Shown here piece by piece: positions 1 to 8,896 of a DNA stretch of 64,000 nucleotides (position 1 is the first letter of the stretch; every line of letters begins with the position of its first letter). Both the position numbers and the translations under genes were made by a program. Source of the stretch: Acrasis kona. Taxonomy: Eukaryota > Heterolobosea > Eutetramitea > Acrasida > Acrasidae. The stretch is taken from NCBI GenBank assembly GCA_026419775.2, contig JAOPGA020000651.1, forward strand, positions 124,001 to 188,000, given 5' to 3'. A model generated the notes under the pieces. It worked only from the letters and a program-made list of their open reading frames with translations. It had not been told where the DNA came from and did no database searches.

Positions 1-1419
1 GTCTAAACTAGACAAGCGTTCCACACTTGCTTCCAAATCTCTTAAAAACAGATTACATCTGGATCTGGTAAAATCCTCCCTCAATACAACTCTCAACATG
101 TTCAAGTCGCTCGCATGAGGAGCCATCGTATAGGCAGGCACCACCCACTGTCTCTGACGTAGCTCTTTGGCAACGTCATATTCATTGAAGTTCTTCTTTT
201 CTTTTAATCTAAATGCTACCAATGGAAGACCATTGATGCCTCGCGCAGACATGATTTCCCACTGTCCGGTCGCTTCTAATTTATCTGCAAGGTAGATGGC
301 ATCGTTGGTTAAATTCATCATGATGGATTTATAGCCAGAAAAACCTAATCTGACCAGTTGGTAGTACATGGCAATAACATTGCTCGCTCCTTTTGAGAAA
401 TTCAATGTAAAAGAAGCTTGGTCAGCACCCAAGTAGTTAATGTTGAAGATGAGTTCCTTTGGTAAGTACTCTTTAGACCTCCAGATGGCGATACCAATAC
501 CAGGATAAACAAGACCATATTTATGGCCAGAGGCATTAATGGATACGACAGTTGGCAATCTAAAATCCCAAATTAAATCTGGATTCACAAACGGAGCAAC
601 AAAACCGCCACTTGCGGCATCGATATGAATAGGACACTCAAAGCCCATTTTTTCGTTCTTTTCTCTAAGTAATTTATCAACAGTGAATGCATCTTCGTAT
701 TCACCTGTATAAGTTGATCCGAGAATTACACAAATACCAATTGTGTTCTCGTCAACCAATTCAACAGCTTCAGTCGGATCAAGACAATATCTTGTTTTTG
801 TACAATATACATATTTCTCTTCAATTTCAAAGTACCTTGCTGCTTTCTCCCAGCACACTTGCACGTTGGAGCCCATGACTATATTTGGTCGACTGTAGTC
901 CTTTCCTTGTTCTTTCCTTCTGTTCTGCCATTTTTTCTTCATGGCAAGAACTGCCAACATGATTGCTTCTGATGACCCTACTGTGGTGACACCCATTGGC
1001 TGCTCATCTTCACTTTCGGGGACGTTGAATAGATGACCAATCATGGCGACGCATCTATTCTGAATGTCGCACGTGGCAGGGTATTCTTCATAGTCAATAA
1101 AGTTCTTGTTGAATGAATCTGCCATGAGCTTATCTGCCTCGGGTTCCATATACGTGGTCACGAACGAAGCAAGGTTAAGAATAGGTTTGCTATCCAAAGC
1201 TAGCTCGTCGGTAATTAATTTGTAGGCAATGTTAGATGGCATTTCTTGATCGGCTAAATGATTCTTTGGTAACTCATCAACTGCAAATCTTGATCCGTAA
1301 ATAGACGTGGCACTATAAACCATGCCATTATCGACACTCGTCTGTTCATTGTTGTGTTTTTTTTGGTCCCTTTTTCTATGGTGATGTCTCTTGTGCGATA
1401 TTGGTGTTAGATGTACCAT
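1..1419 (-). CDS. Glutamate decarboxylase (PLP-dependent), 3' end cut by window edge
   Basis: Decarboxylates L-glutamate to GABA; cytosolic PLP enzyme of the group II decarboxylase family. 473 codons are visible in one exon without a stop, against about 466 residues for bacterial GadB, so only the C-terminal tail is missing. The PLP-lysine motif SGHKYG is present (Lys about residue 300), preceded by the HIDAASGGFVAPF substrate/cofactor segment and a GSSEAIMLAVLAMK cofactor loop. The start is the ATG at 1417-1419; a basic, His-rich leader (HKRHHHRKRDQKK) precedes the conserved domain. Gene type is inferred from whole-protein resemblance to plant and bacterial GAD, which is strong along the full length. 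Confidence 0.93.
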   Translation of the reverse strand, partial: MVHLTPISHKRHHHRKRDQKKHNNEQTSVDNGMVYSATSIYGSRFAVDELPKNHLADQEMPSNIAYKLITDELALDSKPILNLASFVTTYMEPEADKLMADSFNKNFIDYEEYPATCDIQNRCVAMIGHLFNVPESEDEQPMGVTTVGSSEAIMLAVLAMKKKWQNRRKEQGKDYSRPNIVMGSNVQVCWEKAARYFEIEEKYVYCTKTRYCLDPTEAVELVDENTIGICVILGSTYTGEYEDAFTVDKLLREKNEKMGFECPIHIDAASGGFVAPFVNPDLIWDFRLPTVVSINASGHKYGLVYPGIGIAIWRSKEYLPKELIFNINYLGADQASFTLNFSKGASNVIAMYYQLVRLGFSGYKSIMMNLTNDAIYLADKLEATGQWEIMSARGINGLPLVAFRLKEKKNFNEYDVAKELRQRQWVVPAYTMAPHASDLNMLRVVLREDFTRSRCNLFLRDLEASVERLSSLD

Positions 1420-1737
1420 TATTTTTGATTTTTTTTTAATAATCCCTATCGCTTACTCATTTAAACGGGCTAAACTTGGAACAAAAAGACTTTATCTATT
1501 ATTTGTTCGGGGAATCAAAAGATCAACAAAATGACCTTATAAGGTTGATTCTTTGCTTACAATGATCGTACAATAAAGCAAATAAAAATAGTTCTCGGAC
1601 ACCATGCTACAATATAGCGCACTAGCCATAATATACTATCAGCATTGCTTTAAAAGCAGTACTTTGATTCAGTTGACCAACAAAGAACATTCTATTTTTA
1701 TTTTAATAATCCGAATTGCAACTTTAAAATAAACACA
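1420..1737. other. Divergent intergenic region
   Basis: This 318-base AT-rich stretch separates the divergent start codons of glutamate decarboxylase and the small mitochondrial protein. I see no gene or RNA in it. It presumably holds both promoters; poly-T runs lie just upstream of the decarboxylase ATG. Confidence 0.5.
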
Positions 1738-1989
1738 ATGATAAGCAGACACTTTATAGTAAGAGCAGCAAGGTTACCTCAAATCCAGGCTTTTTCTTCC
1801 ATCAGGTTATACTCGAAAGATGTCAAAATTGGTGACGGTGTGATGGAAGCAAAGGACTCCAAATTGGATGCCGAGACCGGAGCAACGCAAAAATCTAAAG
1901 GTCCAATCAACAAGAGCCAAGATAAGAAGGCGGAACAGAAGAAGAAAATAGAAGAAGGAAAGGACGTAAACAATTCTGCAGGAGCCTAA
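1738..1989 (+). CDS. Small hypothetical protein with mitochondrial presequence (83 aa)
   Basis: No family recognised. The first 25 residues (MISRHFIVRAARLPQ, then FSSIRLYSK) are Arg/Ser-rich, lack acidic residues and end in an RLYS-type cleavage context, typical of mitochondrial targeting. The rest is Lys/Glu/Asp-rich and probably disordered. The gene converges with the FAD oxidoreductase, whose stop lies 118 bases away. Function is unknown; mitochondrial import is inferred from composition only. Confidence 0.55.
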   Translation: MISRHFIVRAARLPQIQAFSSIRLYSKDVKIGDGVMEAKDSKLDAETGATQKSKGPINKSQDKKAEQKKKIEEGKDVNNSAGA

Positions 1990-2107
1990 TGTACATTATT
2001 TAAATCACACCAATTAAACTTTATTTTGGCACACATAACCCTCCATATACATATTTCGACTTTTCTTAAAAACGTTAAAATCGATCGTTGACAAAAAATT
2101 TTGTATA

Positions 2108-3580
2108 TCACCAAACTGGATATCCTGGCTTCATGACGGGAACAATAGGATATCCAAAAAGCTTCCTCAACCACAATGGAGTGAGAATTCTCCAACCAGT
2201 GCCTTCAGTCATGTTCATTACAATGGCGACATCGATATGCGTCTCCTTACTACGCGCTAACTTCACAGCAACTTCCTGATTGGCTTTAATCGTTCTAGGA
2301 ATCATCATGCGTTGAAAACTGGACCCGCCCTGAGTACCAGGGAAACACAAGTCAGCATTAGTAGCCAACAACCAAGGCAATGTAACAATTTTACAAAGAC
2401 GCTTCTGGTACTCTTGGCATGAGAATGGCTTTCTATTTCTCAACAACTGATCCAACAAAAGGCATCCCTCCGCTGCACAGGTCATTCCTTGGCCATAGAC
2501 AGGATTAAAACTACAGACTGCATCACCCAGTGCAATCATTCCCTTCATGTTTAAGTTTTCGAAGTAGTTATATTGGCTACCCTCCTTCTTGAAAGAAAAG
2601 ACGCTACCAATCGGATCACTATTTTCGATAATTTCTGAAATCAAATGCATTTGTTTTTCTTTGAAAAAATCTTCGAAAGATTCTCTGTTGGTGCTCATGG
2701 GTGTTTTAAACATTCCTAACATGATGATCAAGTTGCCATCCTCAAGCAACTGTGATATACCACCGTATGGCTTATGGGGAGGATGTCCTCTATAAAAGAT
2801 GATGGGGTTTTTAACTTTATATTCTGGGCGTGGAGCGTAACGGCAAGAAATATACTCGATGTATGATTTCACCTTCTTCTTCTCAATGTTGATTCCATAC
2901 TGTTTATTGAGTAGCCTTGCAGATATACCGTACAGACCAGAGGCATCCACAAATAAATCGGATTGAATGGTAATTTCTTCTTGATCAAGATTTTTATAAG
3001 TTAAGCCAGTAACATGATCTTTGGTTCCTTCTAGACGAATCACCTCCGCTTCATCAATGACTTGAATGTTTTTAAATGTTTCTAACGCCAGTCTTCTGAT
3101 TACTACTTCTACACATGCTCTAGATATAGAATAGCCATAAACACCCCCTTCTCCCTTTTCGCATGAAGCGAATGGACCTTCTATTCCAATAGATTTACAA
3201 TCATGAAGTGCGTCAAAACGCACTGCTCCTTTTTTAATGATGGCATCAATAAAATTAGGGAAAATCTTAGCTATAATGTCGATACCACGGCTTAAAAATA
3301 TGTGCACTTGATTCCCTTGGTCAGCAACGGATGAGTCTTCAGGAATCTTCCTCTTCTCAATAAGAAACACTTGTTTTGATAAAGGAGATAGTGTACTTGC
3401 TGCTATTATACCCGAAATGCTACCCCCCACAACCACTGCTGTCCCCACTACCTTTACATTTGACGGTCTACCGATCTCGCTGCTCGAAAGTTGCACTTGT
3501 GCGGATAATATTCCATCCAAATAGCGATACACACATATTGACAATAGGCATACAACGATAAGTACAATGACCACTAACAT
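2108..3580 (-). CDS. FAD-dependent oxidoreductase with N-terminal membrane anchor
   Basis: About 490 residues. A hydrophobic segment right after the start (MLVVIVLIVVCLLSICVY) should anchor it in a membrane. It is followed by a Rossmann FAD fold (VVVGGSISGIIAA, then an acidic strand end at FLIEKRK) and the second FAD motif GDAVCSFNPVYGQGMT. These are the GxGxxG and GD motifs of the PHBH-type monooxygenase/squalene-epoxidase superfamily. Substrate cannot be told. The open frame extends to 3628 but there begins with TTG after an upstream in-frame stop, so I chose the ATG at 3578-3580. A short upstream exon is possible. Confidence 0.8.
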   Translation of the reverse strand: MLVVIVLIVVCLLSICVYRYLDGILSAQVQLSSSEIGRPSNVKVVGTAVVVGGSISGIIAASTLSPLSKQVFLIEKRKIPEDSSVADQGNQVHIFLSRGIDIIAKIFPNFIDAIIKKGAVRFDALHDCKSIGIEGPFASCEKGEGGVYGYSISRACVEVVIRRLALETFKNIQVIDEAEVIRLEGTKDHVTGLTYKNLDQEEITIQSDLFVDASGLYGISARLLNKQYGINIEKKKVKSYIEYISCRYAPRPEYKVKNPIIFYRGHPPHKPYGGISQLLEDGNLIIMLGMFKTPMSTNRESFEDFFKEKQMHLISEIIENSDPIGSVFSFKKEGSQYNYFENLNMKGMIALGDAVCSFNPVYGQGMTCAAEGCLLLDQLLRNRKPFSCQEYQKRLCKIVTLPWLLATNADLCFPGTQGGSSFQRMMIPRTIKANQEVAVKLARSKETHIDVAIVMNMTEGTGWRILTPLWLRKLFGYPIVPVMKPGYPVW

Positions 3581-3628
3581 CCCACTGCTAGTTGAACTTG
3601 CTGTGTTTGTATTTGTAATTGATCTCAA

Positions 3629-4298
3629 ACACCCGCATTACCCACATCAACATCAGGATTCGGGAATTGTAATATTTTTATCAATGGATTGATCACGCAG
3701 TGCAAATTCAACAAGCAGATGAACGATCATTGTCAATTTAAATATCCGTAAGTGCAGCATATTGTCAAGTAAGAAAAATTGGTCAATAGAATCTCAACGG
3801 CAAATAAGATGCAGTAAAACCTAAATCCATCTATGAATGGAAGGCTAGTGTCGTTGTGTTACCAAACAAATGTACACACTCTGGAGCATCACAAGCAACC
3901 CGATTTTCATACATGAATGATAAAACTTCTCGCATTCTTCATGTTGGCAAAATTATTCTTTTTCCAGTGACGGATCTCCTAAAGTTCACCTGTAATATCA
4001 TCTAAGTTCAATGAAACTGTAGCATTAATAAAACCAATAAGAAACTTCATCATTTCTTTTTATTATAATCTGACAAATATCATTGCGAGCTTTGAGCTAT
4101 GTCAAGTAATTCTCCCATATTTCCATGTTAATTATGAGATCCCTAAGGTTTAATATTATTAGTGCCTTTCCAATTAGACGAAATATACCCAAGAAATTGA
4201 TCAGTTTAATTTCTAGATTGTAACGGTAGTTGTTTCCAGGACAGAAGAGAAGAATATAAACCGGGTTGACAAGGTTTAAAAATACGAATAAACCCAAG
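3629..4298. other. Intergenic region
   Basis: About 670 bases between the divergent FAD oxidoreductase and PP4R3 genes. It is AT-rich with several short A/T tracts. I see no convincing coding exon, tRNA or repeat. It probably contains the two promoters and the 5' UTRs. Confidence 0.5.
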
Positions 4299-6921
4299 AT
4301 GAGCGCCACCGAAGACAATGAGGTGGTGGACAAGGGTGTGATGAGGAGAGTTAAATTATACCACTTAAACGACGACGGCAAATGGGATGACAAAGGCACA
4401 GGCCACGTTTCGTGTAAGAAAATATTAGTAAGTACACACAGATAGAAAAAATCCACAACCCCGCAACTAGGACGACATGTGTTTTGTGCTTATTTCTGAA
4501 ACAAAAGGAAATGAACGTTTATTGTGTTCGAGGATTTCACAAGATGATATCTATCAATTACAAGGAGGTACATACGATCAACAAAAGCACGCTTATACCG
4601 AATAGATACATTAATCGTTTGGAGTGACCCCGAAACATCCATCGATCTCGCTCTTAGTTTTCAGGAAAGCGAGGGGTGCAGAGAGATATGGGACGAAATG
4701 CGCATAATACAAGGCAGGCAGCCTGATAGTCAAACAATAATTGCAAGTATGTTTTGCTTGCCATCATGATTATTTACCCGCTCATAGAAAACCTATCTCC
4801 CAAAACAGACGACTCCGATTCTGAAGAGTCACAACAAGATGATTTAAACGAAAACGAATTACCCGAACCAAAGACAAAGAATCTCGGCAGCATATTAAAA
4901 AGCATAAATACAATGGACAGATACACGGTTATAAAAAGCATCGTTGAACAAGTACGAAACATTTTCGATTTGCATCATTAATGATGAATAGGGGTACCTT
5001 TCAAAACTTTTTGACGTTTTTGAAACTTGTGAGGATGTGGAAGATATTTCAAGCTGTCGCACCTTGTTCAACATTTTCAAGAATATTGTACTTTTGAACG
5101 ATAATACTCTATACGAAACCATATTCTCCGACGAACATTTGATGAACTTGATTGGAGTGTTGGAATGTAAGTACATGTTGATTCGTCACTTTTATAATCA
5201 AAATAGATGATGCGGGGCTGACTGGGAATATTAAAGCTGATCATCGAAACTTTTTAAGAAACGTTGTTAGTTTTGAGGAAGTCATTCCATTCACAGATCG
5301 TAGCGTGCTGCAGCGCATCCATCAAACATTCCGCATACAATACATCAAGGACACGATCCTGCCGAGATCGCTGGACGACCAAACATTTAACGCACTGAAC
5401 GGAATGATTTACTGGAACAACATTAGCATCACCAACGCCATCAAGGACGATAAAAACTATTTGAAACAATTGTAAGTCATCGCTCACATGGTGTCATTTT
5501 AACATGTAGACTTTCCGAATTAAAATCAACCACCACTCCACAAGATCGAAGGAGGAATTTAGCGAAACTATTGTTGGAATATACTTTAATGTTCAAGCAC
5601 GCACAGGGATACCTCAAGGGAGAAGTATGGAGCAAGTTAAGAGAACATGGAATATTCGAAGTGGTCCAGATCAACATTTGCAATCAAGACTCTTCGGTGC
5701 GACACGCATGCAGCGAACTTTTATCATCAATGATGCCAGGACCAGATGGCGATCTAGTCCGACACTACATCATCATGCAATACATGCACACCAAAACAAG
5801 TCCGTTCCTAATCAACTTTATAAAGGGAATCACCGACGAGACGGAATTAGGCATTCAAGATAATTTGTGCGAAAGCATGAGACTGTTAATCGATAGCGAA
5901 TTACCGAGCGCTCATTTAAAAGATTTGTTGGTCATGTTTTATGACACGTTCATGTCCGATTTGGTCAAACCTCTCTCGAGGCCCATAACGGATCCCTCGA
6001 GCGTACAATCGTTGATTAGAGTTTTGGACCTGGTCAGCTTCCTGGCGACGCAACATTCCTACAAGTGCAAGAACTTTTATATTGAGGAACGACTTGTTGA
6101 CGAAGGCCGTTCGTTATTTGAGCTACCAACAGACCGATTTGACGCTCGCCGTGATTCGATTGATGAGGAGCTGCATCGGACTCAAGGACACATTTTATAA
6201 CAATTACATGATTGATGGTAAAATCTTTGACGAGATTATCAAAGTGTGGCGGATCAATAGCAAAAAGTATAATCTGATCAACAGCGTGATCATCGAAATG
6301 TTCGAATTCATCAACAAGGAAAACATTACGAATTTGATTCGACACCTGGTACAATTATACAGGAACGATTTACAATGCATTCAATACGTCGATACGTTTT
6401 CAAATTTGATTAAAGAATATGAAAAATCGAATCCTGAAGAATCGACATTTACATCTCGCGCGAATTTTGTAAAGGAGAGAGAGGAGGAGAATTACTTTGA
6501 TAAACAAGAACCATCGTCGACGGTCACCACCACCAACACGTCCACCAATACTACCTTACAACAAGAAGACGAAAAAGTGGAGGAAACGAACGAGGAGATT
6601 GCACCCGAGGAGGAGGACATGTTTGCGAGCATGTTATCCAATAATAAACAATTGTCGGAAAATGATTCCGACGATCTGGTTGCCAATGCAAATCAATCGG
6701 CGCTCATGAAACAAGGGAATCCGGCATTTGGTAAGATTCGTATTAATTTGGATATGATTCAGTCGGGTAGGCGTGGAGGAGCCAGTCCCAAGAAGCGTTC
6801 GAGCGAAGAATTTGAAAATGGAGAAAAGGAACAATTGGATGTGGACCCTTCTGTTGTTGAGGTTGATCGAGATAATAAGAAGAGAAAATTGGAGGAACAT
6901 GTAAATAATGAAGATGGTTAG
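4299..6921 (+). CDS. PPP4R3: Protein phosphatase 4 regulatory subunit 3 (SMEK/PP4R3)
   Basis: Scaffold and substrate-recognition subunit of PP4. Exons by splice-site phase: 4299-4427, 4471-4567, 4606-4746, 4788-4951, 4992-5166, 5207-5471, 5510-6921; introns are 36-44 nt. The N-terminal EVH1/PH-like domain ([35 protein letters not shown]) is followed by the helical SMK-1 domain ([50 protein letters not shown]) and an acidic, Lys-rich tail with basic clusters. Oddity: near 6078-6087 the conserved reading passes from one frame (KNFYI) to the +1 frame ([12 protein letters not shown]), so one base is extra relative to an intact gene. This is a sequencing/assembly error, a programmed shift or a mutation; the rest looks fully functional. 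Confidence 0.9.
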
Positions 6922-7001
6922 GCGGAACAATAAAAGTGTGAATCTTGATTAAAATTTAATTTGTTAGAGTCAACTTGTGGTTTTTCACGCAAACTTTTTA
7001 T

Positions 7002-7514
7002 ATGCCATTATACGAACTCATCTATTTTGTTAGCTCTAGAGCTACTTTACCTACCGTCGCACAATGCATGCGGTCGAAAGCAGAGATTGTGTTTAAACAT
7101 GGGGGTGTGATTCGGAGATATGAAAATATGGGCATCCTGCCTCTCGCTTATCCAATGTACAGACACAGAGAAAAACATTTTAAGGGTCGTTGGGTTACCA
7201 TGCTGTTCGATGGAAGTAATAGATTATTGAGTGAACTAAATCAACACATTGGAGAGGATAAAGATGTTTTCAGATGGGTGTTTTATAAACAAAAAGTTAT
7301 GACGATGGATAAACACGATTCAACTGCGACGGAAGGAACATTTACGGGTGAGGAAAATGTAGAAGAACGCGTACAAAAGGAGCAACAAGACATGTTGAGA
7401 TCCTTCATTAGACAAACAGCATATGATAAGCAGGAGTATATGAGAAAACTAAATGAAGCCAACCAACAGCAAGAAGAAAAAGTTACCAACGAAAGTGAAA
7501 AAATTTTAAATTAA
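7002..7514 (+). CDS. MRPS6: Mitochondrial small ribosomal subunit protein bS6m
   Basis: 170 residues. The N-terminal half is a bS6 fold: MPLYELIYFVSSRA, then IVFKHGGVIRRYENMGILPLAYPM, then KGRWVTMLFDGS, matching the beta-alpha-beta pattern YELmyiv / GG.i.r.enwG.r.LAYpi of bS6. The C-terminal 70 residues are a Gln/Glu/Lys-rich helical extension not found in bacterial S6. I start at the ATG at 7002; the frame is open upstream only through a TTG. bS6-type proteins begin almost directly with this strand in mitochondria too. It lies 80 bases after PP4R3 on the same strand and converges with COMMD4 (17 bases between stops). Confidence 0.85.
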   Translation: MPLYELIYFVSSRATLPTVAQCMRSKAEIVFKHGGVIRRYENMGILPLAYPMYRHREKHFKGRWVTMLFDGSNRLLSELNQHIGEDKDVFRWVFYKQKVMTMDKHDSTATEGTFTGEENVEERVQKEQQDMLRSFIRQTAYDKQEYMRKLNEANQQQEEKVTNESEKILN

Positions 7515-7531
7515 AAATGTGTTATATTTAT

Positions 7532-8159
7532 TTATACAATGTTTTCCATCAGGTCTCTTGCTGATCTTAATTCATGGTGTAAAACTTGGAATTTATCCAG
7601 CGACATTTCAAAAGTAGTAGGCTCCTTATTTCCCTTTAATTTCATGCTCAAATGAACACCTGGTTCGTTCACTTGATTTATTTTTGATGAGCTCAGAACA
7701 TAGTCAACTCTCCATTTTAGTTCGCTGATAGATGGCAACCGTAAAGTTTGTCTTTTCAATTCAGCAACAAGTCTATCTTTTTCTATTTTGTACGATCTTG
7801 AAAGCGACTCACAACTCTCCTTTGGCAAACCAATTTGTTGTAGTTCAAAGGAAAGTTTTTGATCATCCACGTCAAAGCGTGCGGCATTTTGAATGATGAA
7901 CAAGAGTGATGCAATAGCCATGCGAACGTGCTCCACGCTCTCTAGCACCTCGGTTCTCTTTAAAGCTTTCTGATAATCAATCACTTGTATACCTGATATG
8001 TCCTTCATGATATCCGTGCTCAAAAGCTTCAATTGAACGGAGGATAACTGTGATAGAATGGCTACATTTGATAAAAGCCAGTCTGGCGCATCCAATCCAC
8101 CACAGAAAGAGAACCTCTATGTCGACATTAGGAAAGAAAGATTATCTGTCACTCACCAT
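7532..8159 (-). CDS. COMMD4: COMM domain-containing protein 4
   Basis: 195 residues after splicing; Commander-complex subunit that with the CCDC22/CCDC93 partners works in endosomal retrieval of membrane proteins. Exon 1 is only the ATG (8157-8159), intron 8117-8156 (GTGAGT...CATAG), exon 2 7532-8116. Splicing gives MRFSFCGGLDAPDWLLSNV, closely matching the N-terminus of animal COMMD4. The C-terminal COMM domain is clear: ELKWRVDYVLSSSKI, VNEPGVHLSMKL and MSLDKFQVLHHELRSARDLM, plus the helical N-domain with LQQIGLPKESCESLSRSY. Length agrees with the family (about 199). Confidence 0.92.
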
Positions 8160-8202
8160 TGTTTGTTTGGTTGATCGTTACATTAAATTTCCACAACGAA
8201 AA

Positions 8203-8884
8203 ATGTTGAGGGCAAACACAAGGGCTACACGAATTCTAAACAGTGACAAGATTCTTTTCGCTTCTATAAGAAACTATGCTACAAATAAATACAATTTCGT
8301 GAGAGGAGTACCAGTCCCTCTACCCCATCAAATGAAGACCATGATGAAGCCAAGAGAAAAGATGATCAGGACGAGAAACGTTGAAATTGAAAGAAAGGAT
8401 AAAGTTGGTATGAATTCATTCACACACTACATTTAACGCATTCATAGAGGCAAGAGACAAACTGGATGTTTATGACATTTGGGTGAAGCAAGGACACGAA
8501 TTAAACATTTATGGAATCAAAGAAATGTTAGGCAACTGCATCGAAATATCGACGCCACAAGACAGTTATGGAGTCAAGAAGGGATTGGAAATTCTTGCAC
8601 AAGCTAAAAAATCAGGTTTCCCAATGGACAACGAGCTGTACCTGTACATGATGCAAACAGCAACACGCAATCACGATTACGATTTGGTGCTGCAAGTATT
8701 TTCGTGGTTCGAACGCGATAACATTGAGATTGATTCACAAGTATACATGTGCCTAATAAGAGCGTGCTCGTTGGTAGACAAACCAAAAGAAGCAAAGGAA
8801 TGGTACGACATTTTGATGAAGAAGGAATTGGCACCATCCTTTTTGCAATTCCCTCGTCTGTACAATCAACTCAAAAATTTCTAA
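8203..8884 (+). CDS. Mitochondrial pentatricopeptide-repeat protein
   Basis: 213 residues from two exons (8203-8407 and 8448-8884, intron 40 nt). The N-terminus (MLRANTRATRILNS...FASIRNYATN) looks like a mitochondrial presequence. The C-terminal half holds helical-hairpin repeats typical of PPRs: GVKKGLEILAQAKKSGFPMD, NELYLYMMQTATRNHDYDLV, VFSWFERDNIEIDSQVYMCL and KEAKEWYDILMKKELAP. PPR proteins bind organellar RNA; with only two to three repeats the RNA target cannot be predicted. It starts 43 bases from the divergent COMMD4 ATG and converges with exportin-1, only 12 bases between stop codons. Confidence 0.75.
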
Positions 8885-8896
8885 TAAAAACACACT

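Noticed and set aside
4097-4456. 119-codon minus-strand frame over the first PP4R3 exon
   Set aside because: The plus strand carries clearly conserved PP4R3 sequence here; the antisense frame has no protein-like features.
6064-6085. 22-nt GT-AG intron that would repair the PP4R3 frame
   Set aside because: It would remove KCKNFYI, which matches the conserved family sequence, and is far below the other intron lengths here.
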